A DNA stretch of 64,000 bases from Bog-756 sp963753905. GTDB lineage: Bacteria > Actinomycetota > Acidimicrobiia > Acidimicrobiales > RAAP-2. The notes beneath the pieces were generated by a model, which was given only the letters and a program-made list of their open reading frames with translations, was not told the origin of the DNA and ran no database searches. Below are positions 1 to 8,100 of the stretch, one piece after another. Within the stretch, counting starts at the first letter, position 1. Each line of letters starts with the position of its first letter. A program made the position numbers and the translations under genes. The DNA lies in assembly GCA_963753905.1 (NCBI GenBank), contig CAVWDZ010000001.1, positions 1,798,001 through 1,862,000 of the forward strand, read 5' to 3'.

Positions 1-1597
1 CCAGGAGGCCGGGGGCCAGCGCGCCGTGGACACCGGCCAGGCCGAACTGCCAGCCACCCATCAGGGGGTCCGGAATACGGCTCCGGGTGACGTTGCGGGC
101 GGCGTCGACCACGGACGGGACCACCAGGAACGGGGCCACGCCGAAGACCAGGCAGAGGATGGCCAGGGTGCCGGCCCCGAGCCTCATCGACGGGCCGACC
201 TCGTGCGCTTCGGCTGCCGATTCGCTCCGGGGTTGCCCGAGGAGCCCGATGCCGGCGGCCTTGACGATGGTCAGGGCGGTCAGCCCCCCGGTGAGGGCGA
301 GGGCGCCGACCCCGATCGGCATGGCCACGGCGATCGCGGGATCGGGCGAGGGAAGCCCGTGCAGCATGGCCTGGAGCAGGAGCCATTCGCTCACGAAGCC
401 GCAGAGCATGGGCATGGCTGCCATGGCCAGGCCGCCGACCAGGAAGACCGTGCCCGTCATCGGCATACGCCGCAGCAGTCCCCCCATCCGGTCGAGGTCC
501 CTGGTGCCGGTCGCCTGCTGGAGCGAGCTGGCCGACAGGAAGAGCGACCCCTTGAAGACGGCGTGGAAGACCACGTGCAACAGGGCGGCGACCAGCGCCA
601 CCAGGGCCAGTGTCCGGTGTCCGGTCGAGGCGAACAGCCCCGACGCGCCCACACCCAGGAGCATGAGCCCGACGTTGTCGGTGGTCGAGTAGGCGAGGAG
701 CCGCTTCAGGTCGCTGCTCGTAGCCGAATGCAGGGATCCGAACAGGGCCGAGAGAGCGCCGAGGCTCATGACCAGAAGCCACCACCACGCCGGCCCGCCG
801 CCGAGCAACCCGTCGCCGACCCGCACGATGCCATAGATCCCGAGGTTGACCATGGCCGCCGACATCAGGGCGGACACCGGACCGGGGGCCTCGGGGTGAG
901 CTCGGGGCAGCCACACGTGAAGGGGCACCATGCCGGCCTTCGATCCGAACCCGACCACCGCCAGCACGAAGGCGCTGTCCCGCACCCAGGCGGGCAGGCG
1001 CGCCGACCGTGCGGCAATAGCCGCGAAGGACTGGCTCCCGATATGGGTGGCGAGGAGGACCAGTCCTACCAGCAGGGCGGCGGCACCGAACTGGGTCATC
1101 ACCGCGTACCACTGACCGGCCGACGCCACCTCGGGACGCCGCCGGTGGTCGACGAGCACGAGAAGCAGCGACGTGACCGCCATCAGTTCCCAAAGGAACA
1201 GGAACGTGGTCACGTTCGATGCCGCCGGAACCAGCAGGAGTGTCGTGACGAACAGCGGGAGGACGCACGACGCCGTGCGGCTGGAGAACCCATGGCCGTG
1301 GTAGCCGAAGCGGAAGACCATCGCGCAGATCCCGACGACGGCGCCGACAGCCACGAACAGGGCGCCGAAACGATCGAGCACCATCGAGAGGCCGCTCTGC
1401 GGCAGCAACGCCGTCGTGTGCACGACCGCCACGTCTCCGGTGTGGAGTACGTCAGCGGCCATCACCAATCCGCTCGCGCAAGCAGCGATGGTCAGGGCAA
1501 CCGAACTGTGCATCCTGATCCTCGCGGGCGCTATGGCCCCGACAGCGGAGGCGGACAGCCCGACCAGAGCGGTGACGACGAGCAAGTCGGACGTCAT
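1..1597 (-). CDS. proton-conducting antiporter-like subunit (HyfB/HycC/NuoL family), 3' end cut by window edge
   Basis: The minus frame stays open from ATG 1597 to base 1, giving at least 532 residues of almost continuous hydrophobic helices. Segments typical of the antiporter family are visible: a Lys in the FGSKAGMVPLHVWLPRAHP stretch, the YSTTDNVG stretch, and a HVVFHAVFKGSLF helix with the conserved His and Lys residues. In family members (complex I NuoL/M/N, HycC/HyfB, Mrp) this subunit couples electron transfer to H+ or Na+ movement across the membrane. Its ATG overlaps the TGA of the upstream Fe-S subunit (ATGA), so the two are translationally coupled. The C-terminus lies outside the window. 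Whether the complex is a group 4 hydrogenase, a formate hydrogenlyase or a non-hydrogenase oxidoreductase cannot be told without the large subunit. Confidence 0.88.
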   Translation of the reverse strand, partial: MTSDLLVVTALVGLSASAVGAIAPARIRMHSSVALTIAACASGLVMAADVLHTGDVAVVHTTALLPQSGLSMVLDRFGALFVAVGAVVGICAMVFRFGYHGHGFSSRTASCVLPLFVTTLLLVPAASNVTTFLFLWELMAVTSLLLVLVDHRRRPEVASAGQWYAVMTQFGAAALLVGLVLLATHIGSQSFAAIAARSARLPAWVRDSAFVLAVVGFGSKAGMVPLHVWLPRAHPEAPGPVSALMSAAMVNLGIYGIVRVGDGLLGGGPAWWWLLVMSLGALSALFGSLHSATSSDLKRLLAYSTTDNVGLMLLGVGASGLFASTGHRTLALVALVAALLHVVFHAVFKGSLFLSASSLQQATGTRDLDRMGGLLRRMPMTGTVFLVGGLAMAAMPMLCGFVSEWLLLQAMLHGLPSPDPAIAVAMPIGVGALALTGGLTALTIVKAAGIGLLGQPRSESAAEAHEVGPSMRLGAGTLAILCLVFGVAPFLVVPSVVDAARNVTRSRIPDPLMGGWQFGLAGVHGALAPGLL

Positions 1598-2082
1598 GTA
1601 CCGGCCAGGCCCCGCAGAGCAGTGATGATCGTCTGGGGGTCCGGGGGGCAGCCGGGAATCTCGAGGTCGACGGGCACCACGTCGGCCACCGCACCTTCGA
1701 CGCCGTAGGCGTCGCCGAACACCCCGCAGTTGCGGGCACAGTCGCCGAGCGCCACCACTACCCGCGGTCGGGGCACGGCCTCGACGGTCTTGCGAAGGGG
1801 CCCTGCCATATTGCGGGTGACCGGCCCGGTGACCAGCAAGCCATCTGCGTGCCGAGGTGACGCCTCCAGCCGCATCCCGAAGCGCTCGGCGTCGTAGACC
1901 GGAGAGAAGGTCGAGGCGATCTCGAGCTCACACCCGTTGCACGATCCGGCGTCCACATGTCGGAGCTGCAGTGAGCCCCGGTTGCGGTGGGCCGCCTCTT
2001 GGATCTCCGGCGCCCCGGGACCGGCCGGAGGCAGGGCGACAGGCCTGGCCCGCGATCGTCGGACCAGCGCAGTCAGTCGCAT
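1594..2082 (-). CDS. NuoB/HycG/HyfI-type [4Fe-4S] small subunit
   Basis: A 162-residue soluble subunit of the NADH:ubiquinone oxidoreductase 20 kDa family. The Fe-S ligands are visible: CNGCELE near residue 50, GDCARNCG in the middle and PGCPP near the C-terminus. In complex I and membrane hydrogenases this subunit carries the proximal [4Fe-4S] cluster that passes electrons to or from the large catalytic subunit. The CNGCELE form resembles hydrogenase-4/formate hydrogenlyase homologues more than the CC form of NuoB. ATG 2082 was preferred to a longer start at 2100 because the candidate -10 region overlaps 2093-2100, so a transcript would begin near 2086 and be leaderless. It is followed by the antiporter-like subunit with a 4-nt overlap. 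Confidence 0.85.
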   Translation of the reverse strand: MRLTALVRRSRARPVALPPAGPGAPEIQEAAHRNRGSLQLRHVDAGSCNGCELEIASTFSPVYDAERFGMRLEASPRHADGLLVTGPVTRNMAGPLRKTVEAVPRPRVVVALGDCARNCGVFGDAYGVEGAVADVVPVDLEIPGCPPDPQTIITALRGLAGT

Positions 2083-2084
2083 GA

Positions 2085-2123
2085 TTGACAGATATATCAA
2101 TCAATGATTATGTGAGTTGTCAA
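2085..2123. promoter_or_regulatory. compact face-to-face divergent promoters between the hyf-like genes and pckG
   Basis: An AT-rich patch in GC-rich DNA. TTGACA occurs on the plus strand at 2085-2090 and again on the minus strand at 2123-2118, each followed 17-19 nt later by an AT-rich hexamer (TTATGT/TATGTG on plus, TGATAT/GATATA on minus). The two promoters are interleaved, so polymerase bound at one should exclude the other. The spacing fits a housekeeping sigma factor; the -10 matches are imperfect. Confidence 0.45.
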
Positions 2124-2233
2124 ATCCCCACACTCTCCGACGGTTCATCTCCGTCGACCTTGCCGGTCAATGACCAGGCACGGCCGACGTGAGAACGGCG
2201 GCTGAGGCGACATCACCAAGAAGGAGCCAAGAA

Positions 2234-4042
2234 GTGAGCATTTCAGCGCCCGCGCCCACCATCAACAAACCGCTCCTACAGTGGGTCGAGGAGTGGACGG
2301 CCATCCTGGCCCCCGACGGCGTGGAGTGGTGCGACGGGTCGGATGCGCAGTACGAGGAACAGTGCCGGCGCCTGGTGGAGTCGGGCACCTTCATACCCCT
2401 CAACCGGGAGTTGCGGCCCGACAGCTTCCTCTGCCGGTCCGACCCGGGCGATGTCGCCCGCGTGGAGGACCGGACCTTCATCTGTTGCGAGAAGCCTGAG
2501 GACGCTGGTCCCACCAACAACTGGACTGATCCTGAGGTGATGCGCGCAGAGCTGCTCGACCTCTATCGGGGAGCGATGCGAGGTCGGACCCTCTATGTCA
2601 TCCCGTTCTCGATGGGTCCGCTCGGCAGCCCCATCGCCCATATCGGCGTGCAGCTGACCGACTCGGCCTACGTCACCACCTCGATGCGCATCATGACCCG
2701 AATGGGAGCCGCCGCCCTCGACGTGCTCGGGGAAACCGGCGAGTTCGTACGATGCCTGCATTCGGTGGGAAAGCCGCTCGCGCCTGGAGAAGCGGACGTC
2801 GCCTGGCCCTGTGACCCCGAACACAAGTACATCGTCCACTTTCCGGAAACTCGGGAGATCTGCTCGTTCGGCTCCGGCTACGGAGGGAATGCCCTCTTGG
2901 GCAAGAAGTGCTTTGCCCTGCGCATTGCCTCGACCATGGCCCGGGACGAGGGCTGGCTCGCCGAACACATGCTCATCCTCAAGCTGACCAACCCGCGAGG
3001 CCAGAGCCGGTTCATCGCGGCTGCCTTCCCCAGCGCCTGTGGCAAGACCAACCTAGCCATGGTCGTACCCACCATCCCCGGATGGAAGGCCGAGACCATC
3101 GGGGACGACATCTGCTGGATGAAGTTCGATGCCGAGGGCCACCTCCGGGCCATCAATCCGGAGTTTGGGATGTTCGGCGTGGCACCAGGCACGGGGATCG
3201 AGACCAATCCCGTTGCCGTACGTGCGCTCGCCGGCGGCACCATCTTCACCAACGTCGCCCTGACCGACGACGGGGACGTGTGGTGGGAGGGGTTGACTCC
3301 CGAACCACCGGACCACCTCAAGGACTGGCGGGGAGACGACTGGACCCCAGCGAGCACGGTCCCCGCAGCTCATCCCAACAGCCGCTTCACCACCCCACTG
3401 TCTCGGGTACCAACCATGGCGCCCGAGTGGGAGGACCCCAACGGTGTGCCGATCTCCGCCATTCTGTTCGGCGGTCGTCGGGAGTCGGTCGTTCCCCTTG
3501 TCACCGAAGCCTTCGACTGGCCCCACGGGGTGTTCCTCGGATCGATCATGGCGAGCGAGACGACGGCCGCCGCTGCCGGTGCGACCGGGCGCCTTCGTCG
3601 CGATCCCTTCGCCATGCTGCCATTCTGCGGGTACAACATGGCGGACTACTTCTCCCACTGGCTCCGGATCGGACAGACAGCACCGAATCCGGAGCTCCTC
3701 CCCAAGTTGTTCTACGTGAATTGGTTCCGGAAGGGCAGCGATGGTCGATTCCTCTGGCCAGGCTACGGTGACAACGCACGGGTGTTGGCGTGGATCTTCG
3801 ATCGATGTGAGGGAACGGTCGATGCCAGGGACACGCCGATCGGGTTGCTACCCATTCAGGGCGACCTGAATACCGACGGTCTCGAGATCGATCCGACCGC
3901 TCTCGCAGAAGTGATCGTCGGCGAGCCTCCCGCCTGGCGGAACGAGGTACCACTCATCGAAGAGCACTTTGCCCAATTTGCTGAGCGACTCCCCGACGAG
4001 CTTCGCCGTCAGCTCACGATCCTGGAGAAACGGCTCGGGTAA
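2234..4042 (+). CDS. pckG: phosphoenolpyruvate carboxykinase, GTP-dependent
   Basis: A 602-residue protein, the normal length for GTP-type PEPCK, which interconverts oxaloacetate plus GTP with PEP, CO2 and GDP in gluconeogenesis or anaplerosis. The kinase-1a P-loop reads PSACGKTNLAM, and later stretches DDICWMKF and FGGRRESVVPLV belong to the GTP-type family. GTG 2234 was chosen because AAGGAG (2221-2226) sits 7 nt upstream; an in-frame ATG at 2189 lacks such a site. The gene is transcribed alone, divergently from the hyf-like genes through a shared promoter patch. Confidence 0.97.
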   Translation: MSISAPAPTINKPLLQWVEEWTAILAPDGVEWCDGSDAQYEEQCRRLVESGTFIPLNRELRPDSFLCRSDPGDVARVEDRTFICCEKPEDAGPTNNWTDPEVMRAELLDLYRGAMRGRTLYVIPFSMGPLGSPIAHIGVQLTDSAYVTTSMRIMTRMGAAALDVLGETGEFVRCLHSVGKPLAPGEADVAWPCDPEHKYIVHFPETREICSFGSGYGGNALLGKKCFALRIASTMARDEGWLAEHMLILKLTNPRGQSRFIAAAFPSACGKTNLAMVVPTIPGWKAETIGDDICWMKFDAEGHLRAINPEFGMFGVAPGTGIETNPVAVRALAGGTIFTNVALTDDGDVWWEGLTPEPPDHLKDWRGDDWTPASTVPAAHPNSRFTTPLSRVPTMAPEWEDPNGVPISAILFGGRRESVVPLVTEAFDWPHGVFLGSIMASETTAAAAGATGRLRRDPFAMLPFCGYNMADYFSHWLRIGQTAPNPELLPKLFYVNWFRKGSDGRFLWPGYGDNARVLAWIFDRCEGTVDARDTPIGLLPIQGDLNTDGLEIDPTALAEVIVGEPPAWRNEVPLIEEHFAQFAERLPDELRRQLTILEKRLG

Positions 4043-4043
4043 T

Positions 4044-4322
4044 GAGCTGGCCTGCGACTTCTTCGGCTGCCGGGAGAGAACACTCCTTCCAGAGGGTGTC
4101 GAGGCAGCCACATTTGACGAATTCGCAGGGTGGCGACGCATCCGGGACCTGATCTACTGCCCCGACCACGGGCCGCTCCGGTATTGCGGGGCGGAGTGGG
4201 AACCAAGTCGGTTGGCGACGAATCTCCGTCGAACGCCTGTTTTAGGGTCCAAAGCCCCTATCCATGGTCCGCTCGGCCCGTCACAGTTTCAGTGGGCAGT
4301 GGTGTCTAAAGAAGCACCGTGA
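4044..4322 (+). CDS. possible small zinc-binding protein, start codon unclear
   Basis: An open frame directly after pckG encodes about 92 residues with strongly GC-biased third positions over its first half, as expected of coding DNA. It contains CDFFGC followed about 30 residues later by YCPDHGP and LRYC, a Cys/His arrangement suggestive of a zinc site. No ATG or GTG precedes the conserved-looking part in frame; the nearest upstream start is TTG 3969 inside pckG, without a convincing ribosome site. It may be a real small gene that overlaps pckG, or the remnant of one. Function unknown. Confidence 0.35.
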   Translation, partial: ELACDFFGCRERTLLPEGVEAATFDEFAGWRRIRDLIYCPDHGPLRYCGAEWEPSRLATNLRRTPVLGSKAPIHGPLGPSQFQWAVVSKEAP

Positions 4323-4346
4323 CCACAGGCGAGAGGAGCCGGCACC

Positions 4347-5567
4347 GTGGAGTTCACCCCGTACAGCCCCGACATGGAGTTTACCGACATCGGGCACCCG
4401 GTCTTCGACTGCGACTTCCACTTCTACGAAACCGCCGAGTCCTTCACCCGCTACCTGCCCAAGGAGTACGCCGGGCTGTTGCGTCTGGCGAGCATCGACG
4501 GGCGCACCAAGATGATCGTGCGGGGCCGGGTGTCCGACTACATCCCCAATCCCACGTTCGAGGTCGTGGCCGCACCGGGCTCGGGCTTCGAGTACTTCTC
4601 TGGCCGCAACACGGAAGGCAAGAGCTTCCGAGAGATCGTGAAACCGATGCGGGCCATCCCCGAATTCACCAATCGGGAGGCACGGATGGCGCTCATCGAC
4701 CGCATGCACATCCAGGCGATCGTGAACTTCCCCACCCTCGCCTCGACGATCGAGGTCAACTTCATGGACGACCCAGTCGCCACCCAGGTCCTGATTCACG
4801 CCTTCAACGAGTGGATGTACGACGACTGGGGTTTCGACTTCGGCGGGCGCATTTACTCCACGCCGGTCATGAACCTCGCAACCGCAGAGGGAGCGGTGAG
4901 GGAGCTCGAGTGGGCGCTCGAGCGTGGTGCCAAGACCGTGCTCGTCCGCCCGGCACCCGTGGCCGGGTATCGCGGATCGAAGTCGCCGTTCCTCCCCGAG
5001 CTCGATCCATTCTGGGCCCGGATCCAGGAAGCCGACATCCCGGTCATGTTCCACGCCTCGGACTCCGGTTACGCGAAGTACTCGAACGACTGGACCGGCG
5101 GGGACCGTGAGATGCGTCCGTTCGAGTACAACCTGTTCGAATCGATGTCCCAGACCCACCGCCCGATCATCGACACGGTCTTTTCGGCCGTCGGTCACGG
5201 GATGCTGTCGCGGTTCCCGAACGTGCGGATCGCCACCATTGAATGCGGCAGTGCATGGATCACCCAGGTGGTGGAGACGATGAAGATCCAATACGGAAAG
5301 ACGCCGCAGCTGTTCGCCGAGCATCCCCTGGACGTGCTGAAGCGGTCGCTCTACATCGCCCCCTACTGGGAGGACCCGCTCGAGCCGCTCGCCGACGCGA
5401 TCGGGTTCGACCACATCCTCTTCAACTCGGACTGGCCCCATCCCGAGGGGATCGCCGATCCGAACGAGTACGCCGTGTATATCCGCGACGAGCTCGGCTT
5501 GCCCGAAGCCGACGTCGCCAAGGTGATGGGTGAGAACATGTTCGCCCTCATGGGCGTAGCCGCCTGA
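4347..5567 (+). CDS. amidohydrolase-2 family metal-dependent hydrolase
   Basis: A 406-residue TIM-barrel hydrolase of the ACMSD/amidohydrolase-2 type (COG2159 class). The N-terminal metal site reads FDCDFHFYET (D-x-H), and later stretches MFHASDSGY and FNSDWPHPEG fit the barrel His and the terminal Asp metal ligand. Members decarboxylate or hydrolyse aromatic or lactone substrates; the substrate here is not predictable. GTG 4347 is preceded by GAGAGGAG (4331-4338), 8 nt away. It stands alone and converges on the GH1 gene. Confidence 0.85.
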   Translation: MEFTPYSPDMEFTDIGHPVFDCDFHFYETAESFTRYLPKEYAGLLRLASIDGRTKMIVRGRVSDYIPNPTFEVVAAPGSGFEYFSGRNTEGKSFREIVKPMRAIPEFTNREARMALIDRMHIQAIVNFPTLASTIEVNFMDDPVATQVLIHAFNEWMYDDWGFDFGGRIYSTPVMNLATAEGAVRELEWALERGAKTVLVRPAPVAGYRGSKSPFLPELDPFWARIQEADIPVMFHASDSGYAKYSNDWTGGDREMRPFEYNLFESMSQTHRPIIDTVFSAVGHGMLSRFPNVRIATIECGSAWITQVVETMKIQYGKTPQLFAEHPLDVLKRSLYIAPYWEDPLEPLADAIGFDHILFNSDWPHPEGIADPNEYAVYIRDELGLPEADVAKVMGENMFALMGVAA

Positions 5568-5580
5568 GGCGCTCGGCGCC
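5568..5580 (+). terminator. weak stem-loop after the amidohydrolase gene
   Basis: GGCGC (5568-5572) and GCGCC (5576-5580) flank a 3-nt loop immediately after the stop codon. There is no T tract. The remaining intergenic DNA up to 5741 shows nothing else I can name. Confidence 0.25.
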
Positions 5581-5741
5581 ACGAACGCCGTCCAGCAGGG
5601 CCGACGCTCTCGTCCGGCTCCGCAATTCTTGGGACCGCCCTTCGACTCGAAGAGCCGCTCCAAGTCAGGCCATCGGCGTCCGCGTTACTGCGGGATGCTC
5701 CGCGGTTTGCGGGGCCGCGGCAGTTCAGCGGCATACTCCTC

Positions 5742-6950
5742 TCAACCTGGCGGCGCCACCAAAGTGTTTGCCCTGGCGACAGCCCCGAACCACGATGCGC
5801 TGGGTTTGGCATGGCGGGCGAACGTCGTCCGATCGACGCTGTGGAGCCCGAACTTGGGTCTGAACCCGTGGGACCATTCGAAGTTATCGAGCAAACTCCA
5901 CACGAAGTACCCACGTATGTCCACGCCATCATCGAGAGCGCGCCGCACTCCACGCAAGACTTCGGCAAGGTAGGTGATGCGCTCGGCGTCGTCGTCGGTG
6001 GCGATGCCACTCTCCGTCAGGAGCACCGGCACACCGGTCATCGCAGCGGCTCGCCGGGCGCAGTGCTCGACTCCCTGCGGCCAGTACTCGTATCCCATTT
6101 GGGTTGTGGGCACCTCCGGGTCGTTGGGAGCCTGGCCCTCGGGACCGAAGTGCACACGCGAGTAGCACTGGACACCGATGAAATCGTCGTCCTCGGTCGC
6201 CCGAAAGAACGTGGCTTCCAGAATCTCGCTGGCCGCTTCGAGGACGCTCTCGCCGCCCGGTTCTGCCACCATCTCGTCCATGGACAACGTCAGGCCTACG
6301 GGAAAGTTGCCAGGTCCCGATCGCAGGGCGTCGACGCCCAGGCGGTGCGCTCGCACCATGGTCTCGTTAATCGCCAGGTGGCGGGCGAAGGTGTCCTTCA
6401 CCCCGGGCGAGGAGGACCCAAGGTCGTAGCCCCTGACGCCGATGAGGTTGAGTTCGTTTATCGTGCAGGCCCAGCCGATGAGGTCGCCGAGATGAGCTCC
6501 GGCCCGGGTCACGAAGCGGGCAAATGTCTCTGGCGCGTCCGCGGCCTCCCACCCGCCGCGCCCGGTGAGCCAGGCCGGGGTCGTGAAATGGTGGAAGGTC
6601 ACCACGGGAGCAATGTCCCGTTCCAGGCACGCCGCGCAGATCCGGCGGTAGTAGTCCATTGCGGCAATGGAGAACTCGCCTTCGGCAGGCTCGATTCGAC
6701 TCCACTCGAGTGAGAACCGGTAGGCACCGAGCCCCATGCCTGCAACGAGATCGATATCCTCGGGCCAGCGATGCAACGAATCACAGGCGTCCCCGCTCGA
6801 CTCGGTGTAGTCGGAGCTGGGGTCGTGTTCTCGTGTCCACGAGTCGTTGTTGACGTTGCCACCCTCGACCTGATGAGCTGCGGTCGCCGCGCCCCAGAGG
6901 AATCCCTCGGGGAAGCTGAAGTCCTCCGTAGGGGTGTCGACTCCATGCAC
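5742..6950 (-). CDS. glycoside hydrolase family 1 (beta-glucosidase-like)
   Basis: A 402-residue GH1 (beta/alpha)8 enzyme, short for the family (about 440-480). The N-terminus reads FPEGFLWGAATAAHQVEGG, the typical GH1 opening, and RFSLEWSRIEP follows. The acid/base region is TINELN where most GH1 enzymes have NEP, and the nucleophile region is LLTESGIATDD in place of TENG, so both catalytic glutamates are kept but their contexts are unusual. Such enzymes cleave beta-linked glucosides or galactosides in the cytoplasm; no signal peptide is seen. The start is GTG 6950, 8 nt downstream of a TAGAGT -10 box on the minus strand, which suggests a leaderless mRNA. Confidence 0.88.
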   Translation of the reverse strand: MHGVDTPTEDFSFPEGFLWGAATAAHQVEGGNVNNDSWTREHDPSSDYTESSGDACDSLHRWPEDIDLVAGMGLGAYRFSLEWSRIEPAEGEFSIAAMDYYRRICAACLERDIAPVVTFHHFTTPAWLTGRGGWEAADAPETFARFVTRAGAHLGDLIGWACTINELNLIGVRGYDLGSSSPGVKDTFARHLAINETMVRAHRLGVDALRSGPGNFPVGLTLSMDEMVAEPGGESVLEAASEILEATFFRATEDDDFIGVQCYSRVHFGPEGQAPNDPEVPTTQMGYEYWPQGVEHCARRAAAMTGVPVLLTESGIATDDDAERITYLAEVLRGVRRALDDGVDIRGYFVWSLLDNFEWSHGFRPKFGLHSVDRTTFARHAKPSASWFGAVARANTLVAPPG

Positions 6951-6958
6951 GACCGGTC

Positions 6959-6964
6959 ACTCTA
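6959..6964 (-). promoter_or_regulatory. -10 box TAGAGT for a leaderless GH1 transcript
   Basis: TAGAGT reads on the minus strand from 6964 to 6959, with 8 nt before the GTG start at 6950. This matches the actinobacterial TANNNT pattern in which transcription starts at or next to the start codon. Confidence 0.4.
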
Positions 6965-7065
6965 GTGCTCGACGGGTGTTGTCGGTCCCGGCTTGTGAGG
7001 AGCGTCGTGACACGATCTGAGGGTGCTGCATTGTCAGCCGTTCCCATTGGCGGCAGAATCGCGGA

Positions 7066-7905
7066 ATGCTCACTCGGTCGTCCGGAATCCTGAGTCTCCG
7101 TTCCGATCCCGTCCCCGCTCCGGCTGAGCGCCTCCAGTCGGATGGATACGTAGTACTCGACGGTGTCTTCGTGGAAGAGGAGATCGCAGCGCTCTGTGCC
7201 GATGTCGAACGGGTCTTCGGGGAGTACCCACCCGATGAGCGTGGAGATTCCCCCGAGCAATCGGCCCCATTTCGCTACGAGATGCTCAATCGCAGCGGCG
7301 TTGTGCAGCGCGCCGTCGGCCACCCTCGGATCCTCGAGGTGGTCGAGCCCCTGTTGGGAGAGGACTGCCACATCATCGCCAATACCGCCTGGTGGCAACA
7401 GTCGGGAGAGAACGACCACCTCGGGCGCTTCTGGCATATCGACGGAGGTCCGCATGTCCCTCGTGATCCCAGTGTCTCCTGGGACCCCCGGATCCCCTAT
7501 CCCGTGTTCGCCATCGCTGCACACCTGTATCTCTGGGACTGCCCAATCGAGGCCGGCCCGACCGGATTGATTCCCGGAAGTCACGCCTCAGGACAGGCAC
7601 CACCGATGGAACAGCTCGCCGACGACGACCTCGTGTGGAACGGCCAGGGCGCCGTTCCCATCGTGGCCCGGGCAGGAGACGTTGCCCTCTTTGTCTCGGA
7701 CATATGGCACAGGCGGATGCCACCTGAGTCCGGAGATCCTGGACGGATGTTCGTCCAGTGCCACTACGGGCGTCGCGATATCGCCCAACGAATCCGACCG
7801 ACGTCCTCGGTCAACCACCTCTCGGCGGAAGCGTTGGCGCGTGCCCGGACGCCAAGAGAGAGAACACTCGTCGGCTGCCACCCACTGGGATTCTACGACG
7901 GCTGA
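7066..7905 (+). CDS. phytanoyl-CoA dioxygenase (PhyH) family protein
   Basis: A 279-residue Fe(II)/2-oxoglutarate oxygenase of the PhyH type. The iron-binding facial triad is visible as WHIDGG (His-x-Asp) and a distal His in DIWHRRMPP, followed by an Arg suited to 2-oxoglutarate binding. The opening residues SDGYVVLDGVF are typical of the family. Members hydroxylate small molecules or CoA esters; the substrate is unknown. The upstream sequence has CAGAAT 6 nt before ATG 7066, a weak -10 box for a leaderless start. It is divergent from GH1 and converges on the binding-protein gene at 8101. Confidence 0.85.
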   Translation: MLTRSSGILSLRSDPVPAPAERLQSDGYVVLDGVFVEEEIAALCADVERVFGEYPPDERGDSPEQSAPFRYEMLNRSGVVQRAVGHPRILEVVEPLLGEDCHIIANTAWWQQSGENDHLGRFWHIDGGPHVPRDPSVSWDPRIPYPVFAIAAHLYLWDCPIEAGPTGLIPGSHASGQAPPMEQLADDDLVWNGQGAVPIVARAGDVALFVSDIWHRRMPPESGDPGRMFVQCHYGRRDIAQRIRPTSSVNHLSAEALARARTPRERTLVGCHPLGFYDG

Positions 7906-8100
7906 CCCATCTCCCTGGGGTACCGAGCCGGTCCGGAATGAACCGGGTCTGGCGGGCATCACCGAGGAAGCGGAGCGCGGCATTGGCGGAGCCACAGGCG
8001 ACGAACACGGCCTGCGTCACACCGGCCCATTCCTGTTCCCCGTCACCCCGGGGCGGATGCGACGTCGGACCAGCCGGATGGCCGCTGCCCGCCGGGATCG

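Noticed and set aside
26..1708. A 560-codon open frame on the plus strand
   Set aside because: It is antisense to the antiporter-like subunit; its translation is a low-complexity mix of Gly, Arg, His and Glu, the usual by-product of GC-rich DNA.
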